A stretch of DNA of 64,000 bases from Lacticaseibacillus rhamnosus (GTDB lineage Bacteria > Bacillota > Bacilli > Lactobacillales > Lactobacillaceae). The position numbers and the translations under genes were made by a program. The notes below the pieces were generated by a model. That model was not told the DNA's origin. It ran no database searches and was given only the letters and a program-made list of their open reading frames with translations. This document shows, piece by piece, positions 43,362-52,742 of the stretch; the first letter of the stretch is position 1; each line of letters starts with the position of its first letter. The stretch covers positions 868,001 through 932,000 of the forward strand of contig NZ_LR134331.1 of the NCBI RefSeq assembly GCF_900636965.1, given 5' to 3'.

Positions 43362-44402
43362 CTATTTGGTTGCCAGAAACAAAACGTTAACGGCTTCCGG
43401 AGTTGGAATATCGCGCTGTTCTTCGGTTAGCAGCCCGGTTTTAGAATCCCGGCTGTATAAAGTCCCGTTGCTAGTGTTTTGATTAACTGCCAAGACATAG
43501 CGTTCGGTGAGGTCGAAGTTGAAATCACGTGGAAAATCGCCGGCGGTACTGATTTGTTGCAGTTGTGATAAGTTGCGACCATCCGGACTGACAGCAAAAA
43601 CGGTTAAACTATTGAAGCCGCGATTTGAAACATATAGGAACCGTTGATCACTGCTTAGGCGAATAGCTGCGGCACCATTATGATCCGTATAATCTTCCGG
43701 AATAGTCGGTAAGGTAGCAATAAGTTCAAAACTTCCGGTGGCAGCATCATAGCTTAAGATGCTGACCTGACTCGAGAGTTCCCCAAGTAAATAAGCAACC
43801 GGATTGTTATGATTAAATGCAATATGGCGCGGACCAAACCCAGGTTCAGCGTGGAAGACAACGGGATCGCCAAGCTTGCCAGCATCACTAATCGTGTAAG
43901 TGGTCAAAGTGTCATTACCAAGATCAGCGACTGCCAAGCGTTGAAAATCTGGCGTCACGGCAGCGAAATGGACATGGGCGCCGTCTTGTTCCGGACGCGG
44001 ACCGTTACCGGTGTGCACAATTTCGTCTGTCGCAGTTAAGCTATGATCACGGTTGATCTTATAGACGTTGATGCGCCCTTCATGATAATTGCTCGCGTAT
44101 ACAAGTTGACGATTTTCATCGATTGAGATGTGGGCAGGAGAAGAGCCGGGTTGTAAAACGCGATTAATCAGCTTAGGAGGATTAACGTTGAGATCATAAC
44201 TGGCTACACCGCCTTGATCCCCTTCAGCATCAACCGCATATAAAATATGGTCATCTGAAACGGCTAAATAAGTAGGGGAACCTAAATCGGTAATATACGG
44301 TTGCGGGGCAGTTAATTGGCCTTGTGTGTCGTCAAACGTACCAGTATAAATACCAGCACCGCCGTGACGGGTATAACCGCCTAACAAGAGTCTTTGTTTC
44401 AT
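43362..44402 (-). CDS. pgl: Lactonase family beta-propeller protein, probable 6-phosphogluconolactonase
   Basis: A 346-residue seven-bladed propeller of the YbhE/Pgl type: QRLLLGGYTRHGGAGIYTGTF at the start, SPAHISIDENRQLVYASNYHEGRI, GPRPEQDGAHVHFAAVTPD, DHNGAAAIRLSSDQRFLYVSNRG and GDFPRDFNFDLTERYVLAVNQNT. It would hydrolyse 6-phosphogluconolactone in the pentose phosphate route. ATG at 44402 has AAGGAG 10 bases upstream. Confidence 0.88.
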   Translation of the reverse strand: MKQRLLLGGYTRHGGAGIYTGTFDDTQGQLTAPQPYITDLGSPTYLAVSDDHILYAVDAEGDQGGVASYDLNVNPPKLINRVLQPGSSPAHISIDENRQLVYASNYHEGRINVYKINRDHSLTATDEIVHTGNGPRPEQDGAHVHFAAVTPDFQRLAVADLGNDTLTTYTISDAGKLGDPVVFHAEPGFGPRHIAFNHNNPVAYLLGELSSQVSILSYDAATGSFELIATLPTIPEDYTDHNGAAAIRLSSDQRFLYVSNRGFNSLTVFAVSPDGRNLSQLQQISTAGDFPRDFNFDLTERYVLAVNQNTSNGTLYSRDSKTGLLTEEQRDIPTPEAVNVLFLATK

Positions 44403-44645
44403 AGACAAAACGCTCCTTTCGAATTTGCTTTGAGTATAGCATGTTTTGGGGATGCTTATGCTATGATATAGAGCGTGAGCCGCCCCAACATAGCTGGTTA
44501 ACTTGCTGCCAGCTGTCCTTCAAAGCAGCGGCTTATCTGTCACTTTTCGAGGTACAGCAAGACCGACAAAAACGAACGTACCGCATCTTTTTTAGTACTG
44601 CGATATAGGCTTAAAAATATCACAAGTAAAAACGGAGGCAACAAC

Positions 44646-45020
44646 ATGCAATTTACGGCAACGATCACTGCCATTGGTAAAGACGCTTTAAGTTCAAAAG
44701 ATCCCATGATTATTTTATTTGGCCCGGAAGCCACAGATGCACTGCGCGATGTTGCAGTGATTCAGCAGTTTGATGATCCCGCGGCCTTATCCCAATTCTC
44801 CATTCAGGCGGGGGATCGGCTGACGATTGACGGGACAGCTTTCACCATGACTTACGTGGGCCAGTTAGCCATCAGCAATTTGAAGACAATCGGTCACGTC
44901 ACCTTATTATTCCAAGACGTACCAGCCGAAAAGCCAATGCAAAATGCCATTTATCTCAAACCCACCCAACGGCCGGCATTTCGTGTTGGAACAACATTGA
45001 CCTATAACACGCAAGCTTAG
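44646..45020 (+). CDS. Orphan PTS glucitol/sorbitol-type EIIA component
   Basis: A 124-residue cytoplasmic protein with the glucitol EIIA fold: DPMIILFGPEATDALRDVAVIQQF, GDRLTIDGTAFTMTYVGQLAISNLKTIGHVTLLF. The phosphorylatable histidine of this family lies in such a region (GHVTLLF). The matching EIIB and EIIC genes are absent from the neighbourhood, so it may serve a distant transporter or act as a regulator. ATG follows CGGAGG. Confidence 0.85.
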   Translation: MQFTATITAIGKDALSSKDPMIILFGPEATDALRDVAVIQQFDDPAALSQFSIQAGDRLTIDGTAFTMTYVGQLAISNLKTIGHVTLLFQDVPAEKPMQNAIYLKPTQRPAFRVGTTLTYNTQA

Positions 45021-45039
45021 CGGTTGTTAATTGGATATT

Positions 45040-45069
45040 AAAAAACACCTGTAATGACAGGTGTTTTTT
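45040..45069. terminator. Bidirectional terminator
   Basis: AAAAAACACCTGT pairs with ACAGGTGTTTTTT across AATG. Confidence 0.92.
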
Positions 45070-45339
45070 TTACCATGATGCCTTGCGAACACCGGGAATT
45101 TGACCTTTGTGAGCCAAATCGCGGAAGTTCAAGCGTGACATTTTGAATTTACGCATGTAAGCATGTGGCCGACCGTCAAGTTCATCACGGCTGTGTGCGC
45201 GAACAGGGGAAGCATTCCGCGGTAACGCCTGCAAAGCAGCATAATTATGCTCGGCCTTGTACTTGGCACGCAGCGGAGCGTACTTGGCAATCGTCGCTTC
45301 GATCTTTTTTTCTTTGGCAATCTTTGACTTCTTAGCCAT
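45070..45339 (-). CDS. rpsN: Ribosomal protein S14, long zinc-independent form
   Basis: An 89-residue S14 ([24 protein letters not shown], then [28 protein letters not shown] and [22 protein letters not shown]). It lacks the two CxxC pairs of the 61-residue zinc-binding S14 normally encoded in the ribosomal protein operon. It stands alone, far from ribosomal protein genes, as do C-minus paralogues that replace the zinc form when zinc is scarce. A Zur operator was not obvious upstream. Confidence 0.95.
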   Translation of the reverse strand: MAKKSKIAKEKKIEATIAKYAPLRAKYKAEHNYAALQALPRNASPVRAHSRDELDGRPHAYMRKFKMSRLNFRDLAHKGQIPGVRKASW

Positions 45340-45453
45340 CTATGCAATCACTCCTTGTTTGTCGTTTGTATTGGATACTGGTATTCGAACAGTTCAACCC
45401 ACATAGCATAGCACAGCAATAAGTCACTCGCAACACTTACAAAAGATAAGCGG

Positions 45454-46443
45454 TTAGTATTGATCACCATTGAAAATCGAGTTTTTGACAATGACATAAT
45501 CGACCTTGGTTAAAGCTTCCAGATCGCGACCACCGGCATAGGAAACAGCGGATTGTAAATCTTCTTGCATTTCCTTTAATGTATCGCCGATCTTACCCTT
45601 AACTGGCAGCAGGATTTTTTTGCCTTCAACGTTATGATGGGTGCCTTTTTGATACTCGGAAGCTGAACCGTAATATTCCTGATATTCTTTGCCATCAATG
45701 GTGACGTGCTTACCAGGCGTTTCTTCATGGCCTGCAAATAGAGAACCAATCATGCACATGGTGGCACCGAAGCGAATGGACTTGGCAATGTCGCCATTGT
45801 TACGGATACCGCCGTCTGCGATGATGGGTTTACGCGCTGCTTTAGCGCACCAACGGACAGCTGCAAGTTGCCAACCGCCTGTCCCGAAACCGGTCTTGAG
45901 CTTGGTAATGCAGACCTTACCGGGACCGATGCCGACTTTCGTTGCATCGGCGCCGGCATTTTCCAGTTCACGAACAGCTTCAGGCGTTCCGACATTACCA
46001 GCGATCACAAACGTTTTTGGCAAATAGTGTTTGATATGCTGAATCATGTCAATGACGATTTGGGCGTGACCGTGGGCAATGTCAATGGTCACATAATCTG
46101 GCGTCAAATCGTTAGCAGCCAGCGCTTCGATAAAATCAAATTCTTCATCCTTAACGCCAACACTAATTGACGCGATCAAACCGCGCTTTTTCATGTCGCG
46201 GACAAAATCCATGCGCCGCTCTGGCTGAAAGCGATGCATAATATAGAAGTAATCGTGTTCGGCCAGCCAGATCGCCAAAGGTTCATCAATGATGGTCTGC
46301 ATATTGGCAGGAACAACCGGAATTTTAAACGTGTGTGGGCCAAATTTCACGCTGGTATCAACCTCTTTACGTGAGCGCACCACACATTTGTTGGGAATCA
46401 TTTGAATATCTTCGTAATCAAAAATCTGCATGCCGTTGTTCAT
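45454..46443 (-). CDS. guaC: GMP reductase
   Basis: A 329-residue IMPDH/GMPR-fold enzyme that turns GMP into IMP with NADPH. The catalytic cysteine loop is [22 protein letters not shown]. Other motifs are [30 protein letters not shown] near the N-terminus and [19 protein letters not shown]. Start ATG at 46443 is chosen from GAAAGGA 8 bases upstream; upstream in-frame ATG/GTG positions lie in or before that site. It matches the Bacillus-type GuaC rather than IMP dehydrogenase (no CBS domains). Confidence 0.93.
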   Translation of the reverse strand: MNNGMQIFDYEDIQMIPNKCVVRSRKEVDTSVKFGPHTFKIPVVPANMQTIIDEPLAIWLAEHDYFYIMHRFQPERRMDFVRDMKKRGLIASISVGVKDEEFDFIEALAANDLTPDYVTIDIAHGHAQIVIDMIQHIKHYLPKTFVIAGNVGTPEAVRELENAGADATKVGIGPGKVCITKLKTGFGTGGWQLAAVRWCAKAARKPIIADGGIRNNGDIAKSIRFGATMCMIGSLFAGHEETPGKHVTIDGKEYQEYYGSASEYQKGTHHNVEGKKILLPVKGKIGDTLKEMQEDLQSAVSYAGGRDLEALTKVDYVIVKNSIFNGDQY

Positions 46444-46487
46444 CGGATTCATCCTTTCGCAAAAGCCGAACATTGTTAAGTATTATT

Positions 46488-46541
46488 GGTGTTATTCAAA
46501 ACACCAAGTGCTAAGATACGCGATTAAAATGTAAAAGTCAA
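46488..46541 (-). promoter_or_regulatory. guaC promoter and leader hairpin
   Basis: Minus strand: TTGACT (46541-46536), 17-bp spacer, TATCTT (46518-46513). The hairpin GGTGTT/AACACC (46488-46505) lies at or just after the start point. Confidence 0.65.
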
Positions 46542-46587
46542 CCAAAATACTTTCTTTTCTTTTTAATGTTCGTGTTTTGCTTAAAAA

Positions 46588-46612
46588 TAAGAAAAGCCGG
46601 GACATCCCGGCC
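46588..46612 (-). terminator. Terminator of corA
   Basis: GCCGGGA/TCCCGGC stem followed on the minus strand by TTTTCTTATTTTT. Confidence 0.75.
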
Positions 46613-46626
46613 AGGTAGCAAGTGGA

Positions 46627-47574
46627 TTAGAAAAATTTGTTTCGCCAAAATTGAAAGGCAAGAACCATCGCAATCGCAATTGAAATGGCAATCGTGATGA
46701 TCCAGCTCACCTTCATATCTGCTAGTGGCAAGTGGACATTCATGCCATAAAATGAAAAGACCAACGTGGGAATGGTCAGTAAGATTGAATAGGATGTCAG
46801 AAATTTCATGACGCCATTCATGTTATTGTTAATGATTGACGAATAAGTATCAGCCGTTTCGTTAATAATGGAATTGCTAATCTGCGCCATTTCAACCGCT
46901 TGCTGATTTTCGATGATGGTATCTTCCAGAAGATCCTGATCATCTTCGTTTAGATGCAATGGGTTGGTGCGTTTGAGTTGTTCCAGGACATTACGGTCGG
47001 TTCGCAGACTCATCATAAAGTAAACCAAGGAGCGTTGAATGCCCATTAATCCGTAAAGTTCTTCGTTGCGCAAGTTGCGTTGAAGTTTATTTTCGTTGGC
47101 TTCGCGGGCTTTGTTGAGATCGCGCAGGTAGGTCAGGTAACTGATCGAGATCTGATACAGTATCTGTAAGACGGTGCGATTTTGATGTTGCGGATTGAAG
47201 TTGCTTATTTTGCCTTCCGAAAAAAGGCTCAGCAACGGTATCGGTTCTTCGTTAATCGTAATCACCGCAATATTTGTAATAATAATGGCAAGCGGAGCCG
47301 TTTCATAAACTACTTTTTTTCGGGCGTCACGGGTAACAACGGGCATGTCAAAAATAAACAAGTGGCTGTCATTGTCTTCATCATACTCATACCGTGCGCC
47401 TTCATCCGGATCAAGGCCATATAGTAGGAATGCTTCTGATAGATTGGCTTTAGTCTGCAATTGTTCCCGTTCTTTTGGGGTGGGGTTGACCACATTGATC
47501 CAGACGCCGGGACTGATCCGCGATTGTGGATTTAGCCGGCCGGTTTTGTCATCGAAACGATAAATTGAAAGCAT
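46627..47574 (-). CDS. corA: CorA-family magnesium/divalent cation transporter
   Basis: A 315-residue protein with a large cytoplasmic helical domain and two C-terminal membrane helices (about 255-277 and 287-308). The family motif YGMN lies at the end of the first helix (FYGMNVHLP). ATG at 47574 has AAGGAG 9 bases upstream. Forms pentameric Mg2+ (or Co2+/Ni2+) channels. Confidence 0.92.
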   Translation of the reverse strand: MLSIYRFDDKTGRLNPQSRISPGVWINVVNPTPKEREQLQTKANLSEAFLLYGLDPDEGARYEYDEDNDSHLFIFDMPVVTRDARKKVVYETAPLAIIITNIAVITINEEPIPLLSLFSEGKISNFNPQHQNRTVLQILYQISISYLTYLRDLNKAREANENKLQRNLRNEELYGLMGIQRSLVYFMMSLRTDRNVLEQLKRTNPLHLNEDDQDLLEDTIIENQQAVEMAQISNSIINETADTYSSIINNNMNGVMKFLTSYSILLTIPTLVFSFYGMNVHLPLADMKVSWIITIAISIAIAMVLAFQFWRNKFF

Positions 47575-47639
47575 GGCAGTCTCCTTGGCTTTTTCTCTTA
47601 GTTTACAACAAGCGGCCAAGCTATGCAGGAAGGAAAATC

Positions 47640-48482
47640 ATGCGAAAACGTGAAGCAAAAATTGAATTGGCGGCTCAACAAACGCCTTTATTTGCGTGTC
47701 CGGTGTGCGCTCAGCCAATGCAGGTCAAAGCCGGATCGCTTATTTGTTCTAAAGGACACCGGCGCGATTTCAGTCGTAAAGGGACCGTGAACTTCTTGAA
47801 TCAACAAGTCGCGACTGAATATACAGCTACGATGCTAGCAGCCAGACGGCGAATGTTGACGGCGGGATTGTTTACACCGTTTTTGGACGCTATGGCAGCT
47901 AAATTAGTCCCGCATCAGCGCCTATTAGATGTTGGTTGCGGTGAGGGGACACCAACTGCTTACTTGGCTCACCAAAAGCAACAGATGGCAGTCGGTTTCG
48001 ATATTTCAGCACCGGCAATTAACTTAGCGGGTAGTTTGGCAGCGCCAGTATTATTTGCCGTGGCCGATTTGGCGCACCTACCATTTGTCAACGATGCTTT
48101 TGACACGGTTATCGACATTTTCTCGCCAGGCAACTACCGGGAGTTTCGGCGCGTATTACGACCAACAGGACAGCTGCTGAAGATTATTCCACGCGCCGGC
48201 TATTTAAAAGAGTTGCGTGAAGGGTTATATTCTGGAACACGTAAGGCTGAATATGATAACCAGCCTGTGCGTGAACGGTTTTTAGCAGCGTTTCCTCAAG
48301 CAACCATCCAATCAATAACGTATGATTTTCCACTGGTTGCAGATCAGTTTACCGATTTGATGACCATGACGCCACTGTCTTGGCAAGCACCGGCTGAACG
48401 GCGCCAGGTAATGTTAACCAATCCGCCAAAAAGTATTCATATTGAGGTTGATTTACTCACCGTTTCGAATCTTGTCAAGTAA
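47640..48482 (+). CDS. rlmA: 23S rRNA (guanine-N1) methyltransferase RlmA family
   Basis: A 280-residue SAM-dependent enzyme. The N-terminal zinc finger (FACPVCAQPMQVKAGSLICSKGH) is typical of RlmA. The Rossmann motif I is LLDVGCGEGTPTAYLA near residue 98, and FDTVIDIFSPGNYREFRRVL follows. In Gram-positives the enzyme (TlrB/RlmA-II) methylates G748 of 23S rRNA and can affect tylosin sensitivity. ATG follows AGGAAGGAA. Confidence 0.9.
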   Translation: MRKREAKIELAAQQTPLFACPVCAQPMQVKAGSLICSKGHRRDFSRKGTVNFLNQQVATEYTATMLAARRRMLTAGLFTPFLDAMAAKLVPHQRLLDVGCGEGTPTAYLAHQKQQMAVGFDISAPAINLAGSLAAPVLFAVADLAHLPFVNDAFDTVIDIFSPGNYREFRRVLRPTGQLLKIIPRAGYLKELREGLYSGTRKAEYDNQPVRERFLAAFPQATIQSITYDFPLVADQFTDLMTMTPLSWQAPAERRQVMLTNPPKSIHIEVDLLTVSNLVK

Positions 48483-48598
48483 AAGGGTTGAAAACAGGAA
48501 TAACCGGTGTTAATATGCTTTTAAGCTATTTATTTCGGGCTTTTATCAGGGCTAGCTTTTGGGTAATTGATAAAAGTTTGCGATAAATTACTTCACTA

Positions 48599-48642
48599 AC
48601 GTATCGCTTCGCTGAGTGCGCTCCGAAGCAATGCGTTTTTTT
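48599..48642 (+). terminator. Terminator after rlmA
   Basis: ACGTATCGCTTCG pairs with CGAAGCAATGCGT (one mismatch, one wobble) followed by seven T. Confidence 0.7.
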
Positions 48643-48680
48643 CTTGCTTAAAATCAGGTTGGCGCCAAGTTTTTGCTTTG

Positions 48681-48901
48681 TAACGCGCTTCCCGGTGCAG
48701 GGATCTGCGTGTAAGGACCTGAGTCGCAATGACCAAGGGCGGGGGACATCACGCTCGGCGCTAAGTCCGCCTTTACGCCCATAACGCGTTCACCGGCGCA
48801 GGAATCTGCGTGTAAGGACCTGAGTCGCAATGGCCAAGAGCGGGCCATCACGTCTCAGGCCGCTTACACTCCGATTCCTAACCGCGCCGATTCACGCTCA
48901 C
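48681..48901 (+). repeat. Palindromic repeat array 4 (two units)
   Basis: A decayed first unit (48681-48779) and a complete terminal unit (48780-48901). In the second, GGCGC and AGGAATC pair with GCGCC and ATTCCTAAC of the terminal module, and CCTGAG pairs with CTCAGG. In the first, the right arm is scrambled (CGCTCGGCGCTAAGTC). The array ends just before the trmL promoter and, with the rlmA terminator, fills the 485-bp gap. Confidence 0.88.
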
Positions 48902-48929
48902 TGCGGGTTGGTGTTAACACAATAGAATG

Positions 48930-48938
48930 TGCTACACT
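48930..48938 (+). promoter_or_regulatory. trmL extended -10 promoter
   Basis: TGCTACACT, an extended -10 box, 30 bases before the start codon. Confidence 0.5.
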
Positions 48939-48967
48939 GAAAGCACTTGTGTTGAAGGGACGATAAC

Positions 48968-49477
48968 ATGGCGAATCATATTGTTTTATTTGAACCGTTA
49001 ATTCCAGCGAACACTGGTAACATTGCGCGGACTTGTGCAGCGACCAATAGCTATTTGCACTTGATTAAGCCATTGGGATTTGAGACTGATGATAAGCATT
49101 TGCGCCGCGCCGGGTTGGATTATTGGGCCAAGGTTCGAATTGTCTATCATGATAGTCTTGATGACTTCATGGCAACGGTCAAGGATCCGCAGCATTTGTA
49201 TCTCATCACCAAATTTGCAGATCAAACCTATTCTGATCGCGATTACACCGATACGCATGCCGACCACTATTTCCTTTTTGGCAAAGAAACCACTGGACTG
49301 CCTGAGGGATTTATGCGGGAACATGAAGATCAGTGCCTTCGTATCCCCATGACGGCAAACGTGCGCGCTCTCAATTTATCCAATTGTGCAGCATTAGTGG
49401 TTTATGAAGCTTTACGACAGCAGCATTTTGCCGGACTGGAAACCGTGCATACCTATGAACATGACAAACTAAAGTGA
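48968..49477 (+). CDS. trmL: tRNA (cytidine(34)-2'-O)-methyltransferase
   Basis: A 169-residue SPOUT methyltransferase: [24 protein letters not shown] at the N-terminus, [12 protein letters not shown] near 100 and the knotted SAM site [28 protein letters not shown]. It methylates the wobble base of tRNA-Leu species. ATG follows AAGGGACG. A DUF1149 gene follows after 23 bases. Confidence 0.95.
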   Translation: MANHIVLFEPLIPANTGNIARTCAATNSYLHLIKPLGFETDDKHLRRAGLDYWAKVRIVYHDSLDDFMATVKDPQHLYLITKFADQTYSDRDYTDTHADHYFLFGKETTGLPEGFMREHEDQCLRIPMTANVRALNLSNCAALVVYEALRQQHFAGLETVHTYEHDKLK

Positions 49478-49500
49478 AAATACGCTAGGAGGCGCAACCC

Positions 49501-49908
49501 ATGGAAGCAAAACGTTATCCGATTACGGTTGAATCATTTCATTATGATCTCGTGAAACAAGGAACCCCAGTGAAGAACGATTTACAGGTAGCCATGCGTC
49601 AGATTCAGTGGTCTGACCCTAAGAAACAGGCAGAATTAAAAAAAGGCAATCTTTTTGAAATGATGATTCCCTTTGACGTGGTGCCTGACAATGCCGGATT
49701 TGAAATTTCCGGTAAGATCACCCAAATTGTTCAGGTTATGGATTATTTCGGTGAAGCAAATGAGCTGCCACAAGAAGAACTGGGCAAATTGAGTCGGCCA
49801 CTGGTTGAAACCATTGAAACCTTAACCTATCAGGTGACAGCGGTAGCCTTGGATCAAGGCGTTAATCTTCAGTTCGGCGCAAGTGACGAACAACCTGGCC
49901 AAGCTTAA
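49501..49908 (+). CDS. DUF1149 family protein (SecB-like fold)
   Basis: A 135-residue protein. VESFHYD near the N-terminus and LSRPLVETIETLTYQVTAVALDQGVNLQF near the C-terminus match the DUF1149 family of lactic acid bacteria and streptococci, which has a SecB-like fold by family knowledge. Function is unproven; a chaperone role is only a suggestion from the fold. ATG follows TAGGAGGCG. Confidence 0.75.
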   Translation: MEAKRYPITVESFHYDLVKQGTPVKNDLQVAMRQIQWSDPKKQAELKKGNLFEMMIPFDVVPDNAGFEISGKITQIVQVMDYFGEANELPQEELGKLSRPLVETIETLTYQVTAVALDQGVNLQFGASDEQPGQA

Positions 49909-49932
49909 GCAGGTAGTGAATAGGAAAAGATC

Positions 49933-49961
49933 AAAAAGGCGGCCGGAAAGCTGCCTTTTTT
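49933..49961 (+). terminator. Terminator after the DUF1149 gene
   Basis: AAAAAGGCGGC pairs with GCTGCCTTTTT. Confidence 0.8.
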
Positions 49962-49963
49962 GC

Positions 49964-50291
49964 TGAGCGCGAGCCGGAGCGGTTAGAAACCGGAGTGTAA
50001 GCGGCCTCAGACGTGATGGCCCGGGCTTGGCCATTGCGGCTGAGGTCCTTACACGCAGGTTTCTGCGCCGGCGAACGCGTTATGGGCGTAAACCAGAACA
50101 TAAGCAGTCTCAGCCGTGATGGCCAGGTTTTGGCCATTACGCCCAAGGTCCTTACACGCAGGCTACTGGGCTGGCGAACGCGTTATGGGCGTAAACCAGA
50201 ACATAAGCGGCCCCAGCCGTAATGGCCCAGGCTTTGGCCATTGCGCCCAAGGTCCTTACGCTCTGACTTCTGCGCCGGAAAGCGCGTTATG
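49964..50291 (-). repeat. Palindromic repeat array 5 (three units, 122 + 103 + 104 bp)
   Basis: Minus orientation, so the terminal module (TGAGCGCGAGCCGG) is at the left, right after the DUF1149 terminator. Unit borders (GTTATG) fall at 50084, 50187 and 50291. In the terminal unit AGAAACC pairs with GGTTTCT; the internal units end TTATGTTCTGGTTTACGCC. It fills most of the 525-bp gap before ftsK and creates a spurious open frame running into ftsK. Confidence 0.92.
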
Positions 50292-50402
50292 CCCAAACAT
50301 AACCCCGGCTATTGTAAAAACCGGCATAACGACCCACCGCATATCTCAAAAGAACATAGCAAAATCACCGCAGTGGCTTTTTAAATGCGGGCTCAGCTCG
50401 TG

Positions 50403-50408
50403 TATAAT
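50403..50408 (+). promoter_or_regulatory. ftsK -10 box
   Basis: TATAAT 25 bases before the ftsK start; the -35 region is weak. Confidence 0.5.
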
Positions 50409-50433
50409 AGGCAGGAATGAAAGGAGCATGACC

Positions 50434-52734
50434 ATGGCACAAAAACGTGGCGGGCGCAGGCGACCGCGCAAAAAACGACCAACTAAACAGCAACAGCACA
50501 CCTTAAGTTGGGTTGGCGCGCTATTTGTCGTGTTCGCGAGCCTGGCATTTTTCCGTCTCGGCATTGTTGGAACGGTCCTTGCCAACGTTTTTCGGTTAGT
50601 AGTTGGCGATAGTTTTCTGGTAGTCAGTGCTGCGACTGTTGTGACCGGTATCTGGTTTTTATTGGCAGATCGGTTGCCGAAGTTGGCGCGGCATGTCTGG
50701 ATCGGGTTAAGTATCATTCTGATCGCCGCACTGGTTTTACTAACAGCACAGGCAATGGCGACACTGAATGTCCACAGTCATTATTTGCTAGCGACTTGGC
50801 ACCTGTTGCAAAATGATTTTGGGTTAATGACAACCGCGTCACAAGTCGGAGGCGGCTTGCTTGGTGCAGGACTTTTTGCGTTGTTGGCGCCATTATTAAG
50901 TAGCTTAGGCGCAACCATTCTTGCGTGGTTTGGTGTCATTGCCGGTATCCTCGTGTTTTTGGGGGTGGGCGCCAACCAGGTTTTTAACTGGTTGCAAGCT
51001 TTTGGACAGGCTTGCAAACGTGGATTGATTCAGGTATCTGATCACATAACGGCGCTAAAAAAAGCAGATGCTAAAAAGGCTGCCACTCGTCCAACATCGA
51101 CGCCAGAAGCTGCAACGGATGCTGCTCACACGCAATCAGAACCATCATCGGAGCGAGCCGATGACTTCACGATTAAGGGGCCAACTCCGGTTAAACCGTT
51201 GCCGCAAAGTGAAGCGCCTGCCCCAACGAAACCAGCAAGTGCCGCACCTGTGAGTGAGTCATCTGCTGCCACTGCGCAGGTGCCCGCCAGCAAGCTGGAC
51301 GCAGACATGCCGGCTTCAGACTATCAGTTGCCTAGCCTAGCCATGCTGACGGCGACACCGCCTGTCGACCAAAGTGCAGAATATCAGGCAATTAAAACGA
51401 ACCGTACAAAACTGAAGGAAACTTTTGAAAGCTTTGGGGTTAAGGTGGGCGTTAAAAGTGCGACATTAGGGCCGTCAATTACGCAATATGAGATTCAGCC
51501 CGCGGTCGGCGTAAAGGTTTCAAAAATTGTGAATCTATCCGACGACTTGGCATTGGCTTTAGCTGCAAAAGATATTCGGATTGAAGCACCGATCCCCGGG
51601 AAATCGTTAATCGGAATTGAAGTGCCCAATCAACATATTGCAACAGTCGGGTTTAAAGAGGTCATGGCGGAGACGCCTAAGGCACCGAATCATCCCTTAG
51701 TGTTACCACTTGGCCGGGATGTTAATGGTCAAGTGGTCACCTTTGATCTAACCAAAATGCCGCACCTACTAATTGCCGGCGCAACCGGTTCAGGTAAGTC
51801 AGTGATGATCAATGTGATCCTGACGAGTATCTTGATGCGTACGAAGCCAACTGATGTCCGGCTGATGTTAATCGATCCCAAACGTGTTGAATTGTCCGTT
51901 TATAATGGCGTGCCGCACTTATTGACGCCAGTCGTGACCGAAGCAAAAAAGGCGCCAAGTGCTTTAAATAAGATTTTAACCGCAATGGATGAACGCTACC
52001 AACGATTTGCGGCAGCAGGCGTGCGTAACATGAAAGAATTTAATCAAAAAGTAGCAGCAAATCCTGCCAGTGGTCAGTCCAAAATGCCGTATATCGTTGT
52101 CATTATTGATGAGTTAAGTGACTTGATGATGGTTGCGGGTCACGAAATTGAAACCGCCATTGTACGACTGGCCCAAATGGCGCGCGCTGCCGGCATTCAT
52201 GTTATCATTGCCACACAACGGCCATCTGTGGATGTTATCACGGGGTTGATGAAGGCTAACATTCCATCACGTATTGCTTTTGCCACATCTAGCGGCATTG
52301 ATTCACGTACGATTCTTGACAGTAATGGCGCAGAAAAACTTCTGGGCCGCGGTGATATGCTGTTTTCACCGATTGGCGCTTCCAAGCCATTACGAGTTCA
52401 AGGTGCGTTTATCCCGTCTGTTGATGTAGAACGGGTTGTGAAAGCTATCACGGATCAAGTGGCACCAGCTTATGTAGACAGTATGACGCCGACTGAAAAT
52501 GTTGAAACCGAGCAACAAGGGGATTCTGAAGACGAGTTGTACGATGATGCCAAGGCATTTGTCATTGCACAACAAAGCGCTTCTACATCAATGCTGCAAC
52601 GACGCTTTCGAATTGGCTATAATCGTGCGGCACGATTGATTGACGATCTTGAAGCTAATCAGATTGTTGGCCCCAGCGAAGGCAGTAAGCCCCGGAAAGT
52701 TTTCGTTACACCAACAGATGGGAATCAGTCATGA
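50434..52734 (+). CDS. ftsK: DNA translocase FtsK/SpoIIIE
   Basis: A 766-residue protein. I place the start at the ATG at 50434 (AAGGAG 7 bases upstream); the long upstream extension reads through a repeat array and is spurious. It has four N-terminal membrane helices (about 25-170), a Pro/Ala/Ser-rich linker (about 210-290), then the RecA-like motor with Walker A GATGSGKS near 449 and Walker B VVIIDELSDLMMV near 570. A C-terminal gamma winged helix (about 700-766) recognises KOPS-type sites. It pumps chromosome DNA across the closing septum. First gene of the block ending at recA. Confidence 0.95.
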   Translation: MAQKRGGRRRPRKKRPTKQQQHTLSWVGALFVVFASLAFFRLGIVGTVLANVFRLVVGDSFLVVSAATVVTGIWFLLADRLPKLARHVWIGLSIILIAALVLLTAQAMATLNVHSHYLLATWHLLQNDFGLMTTASQVGGGLLGAGLFALLAPLLSSLGATILAWFGVIAGILVFLGVGANQVFNWLQAFGQACKRGLIQVSDHITALKKADAKKAATRPTSTPEAATDAAHTQSEPSSERADDFTIKGPTPVKPLPQSEAPAPTKPASAAPVSESSAATAQVPASKLDADMPASDYQLPSLAMLTATPPVDQSAEYQAIKTNRTKLKETFESFGVKVGVKSATLGPSITQYEIQPAVGVKVSKIVNLSDDLALALAAKDIRIEAPIPGKSLIGIEVPNQHIATVGFKEVMAETPKAPNHPLVLPLGRDVNGQVVTFDLTKMPHLLIAGATGSGKSVMINVILTSILMRTKPTDVRLMLIDPKRVELSVYNGVPHLLTPVVTEAKKAPSALNKILTAMDERYQRFAAAGVRNMKEFNQKVAANPASGQSKMPYIVVIIDELSDLMMVAGHEIETAIVRLAQMARAAGIHVIIATQRPSVDVITGLMKANIPSRIAFATSSGIDSRTILDSNGAEKLLGRGDMLFSPIGASKPLRVQGAFIPSVDVERVVKAITDQVAPAYVDSMTPTENVETEQQGDSEDELYDDAKAFVIAQQSASTSMLQRRFRIGYNRAARLIDDLEANQIVGPSEGSKPRKVFVTPTDGNQS

Positions 52735-52742
52735 GGGAGACT

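Noticed and set aside
50116-50433. N-terminal extension of ftsK through the repeat array
   Set aside because: It consists of translated palindromic repeats; a promoter box and a good ribosome site support the start at 50434.
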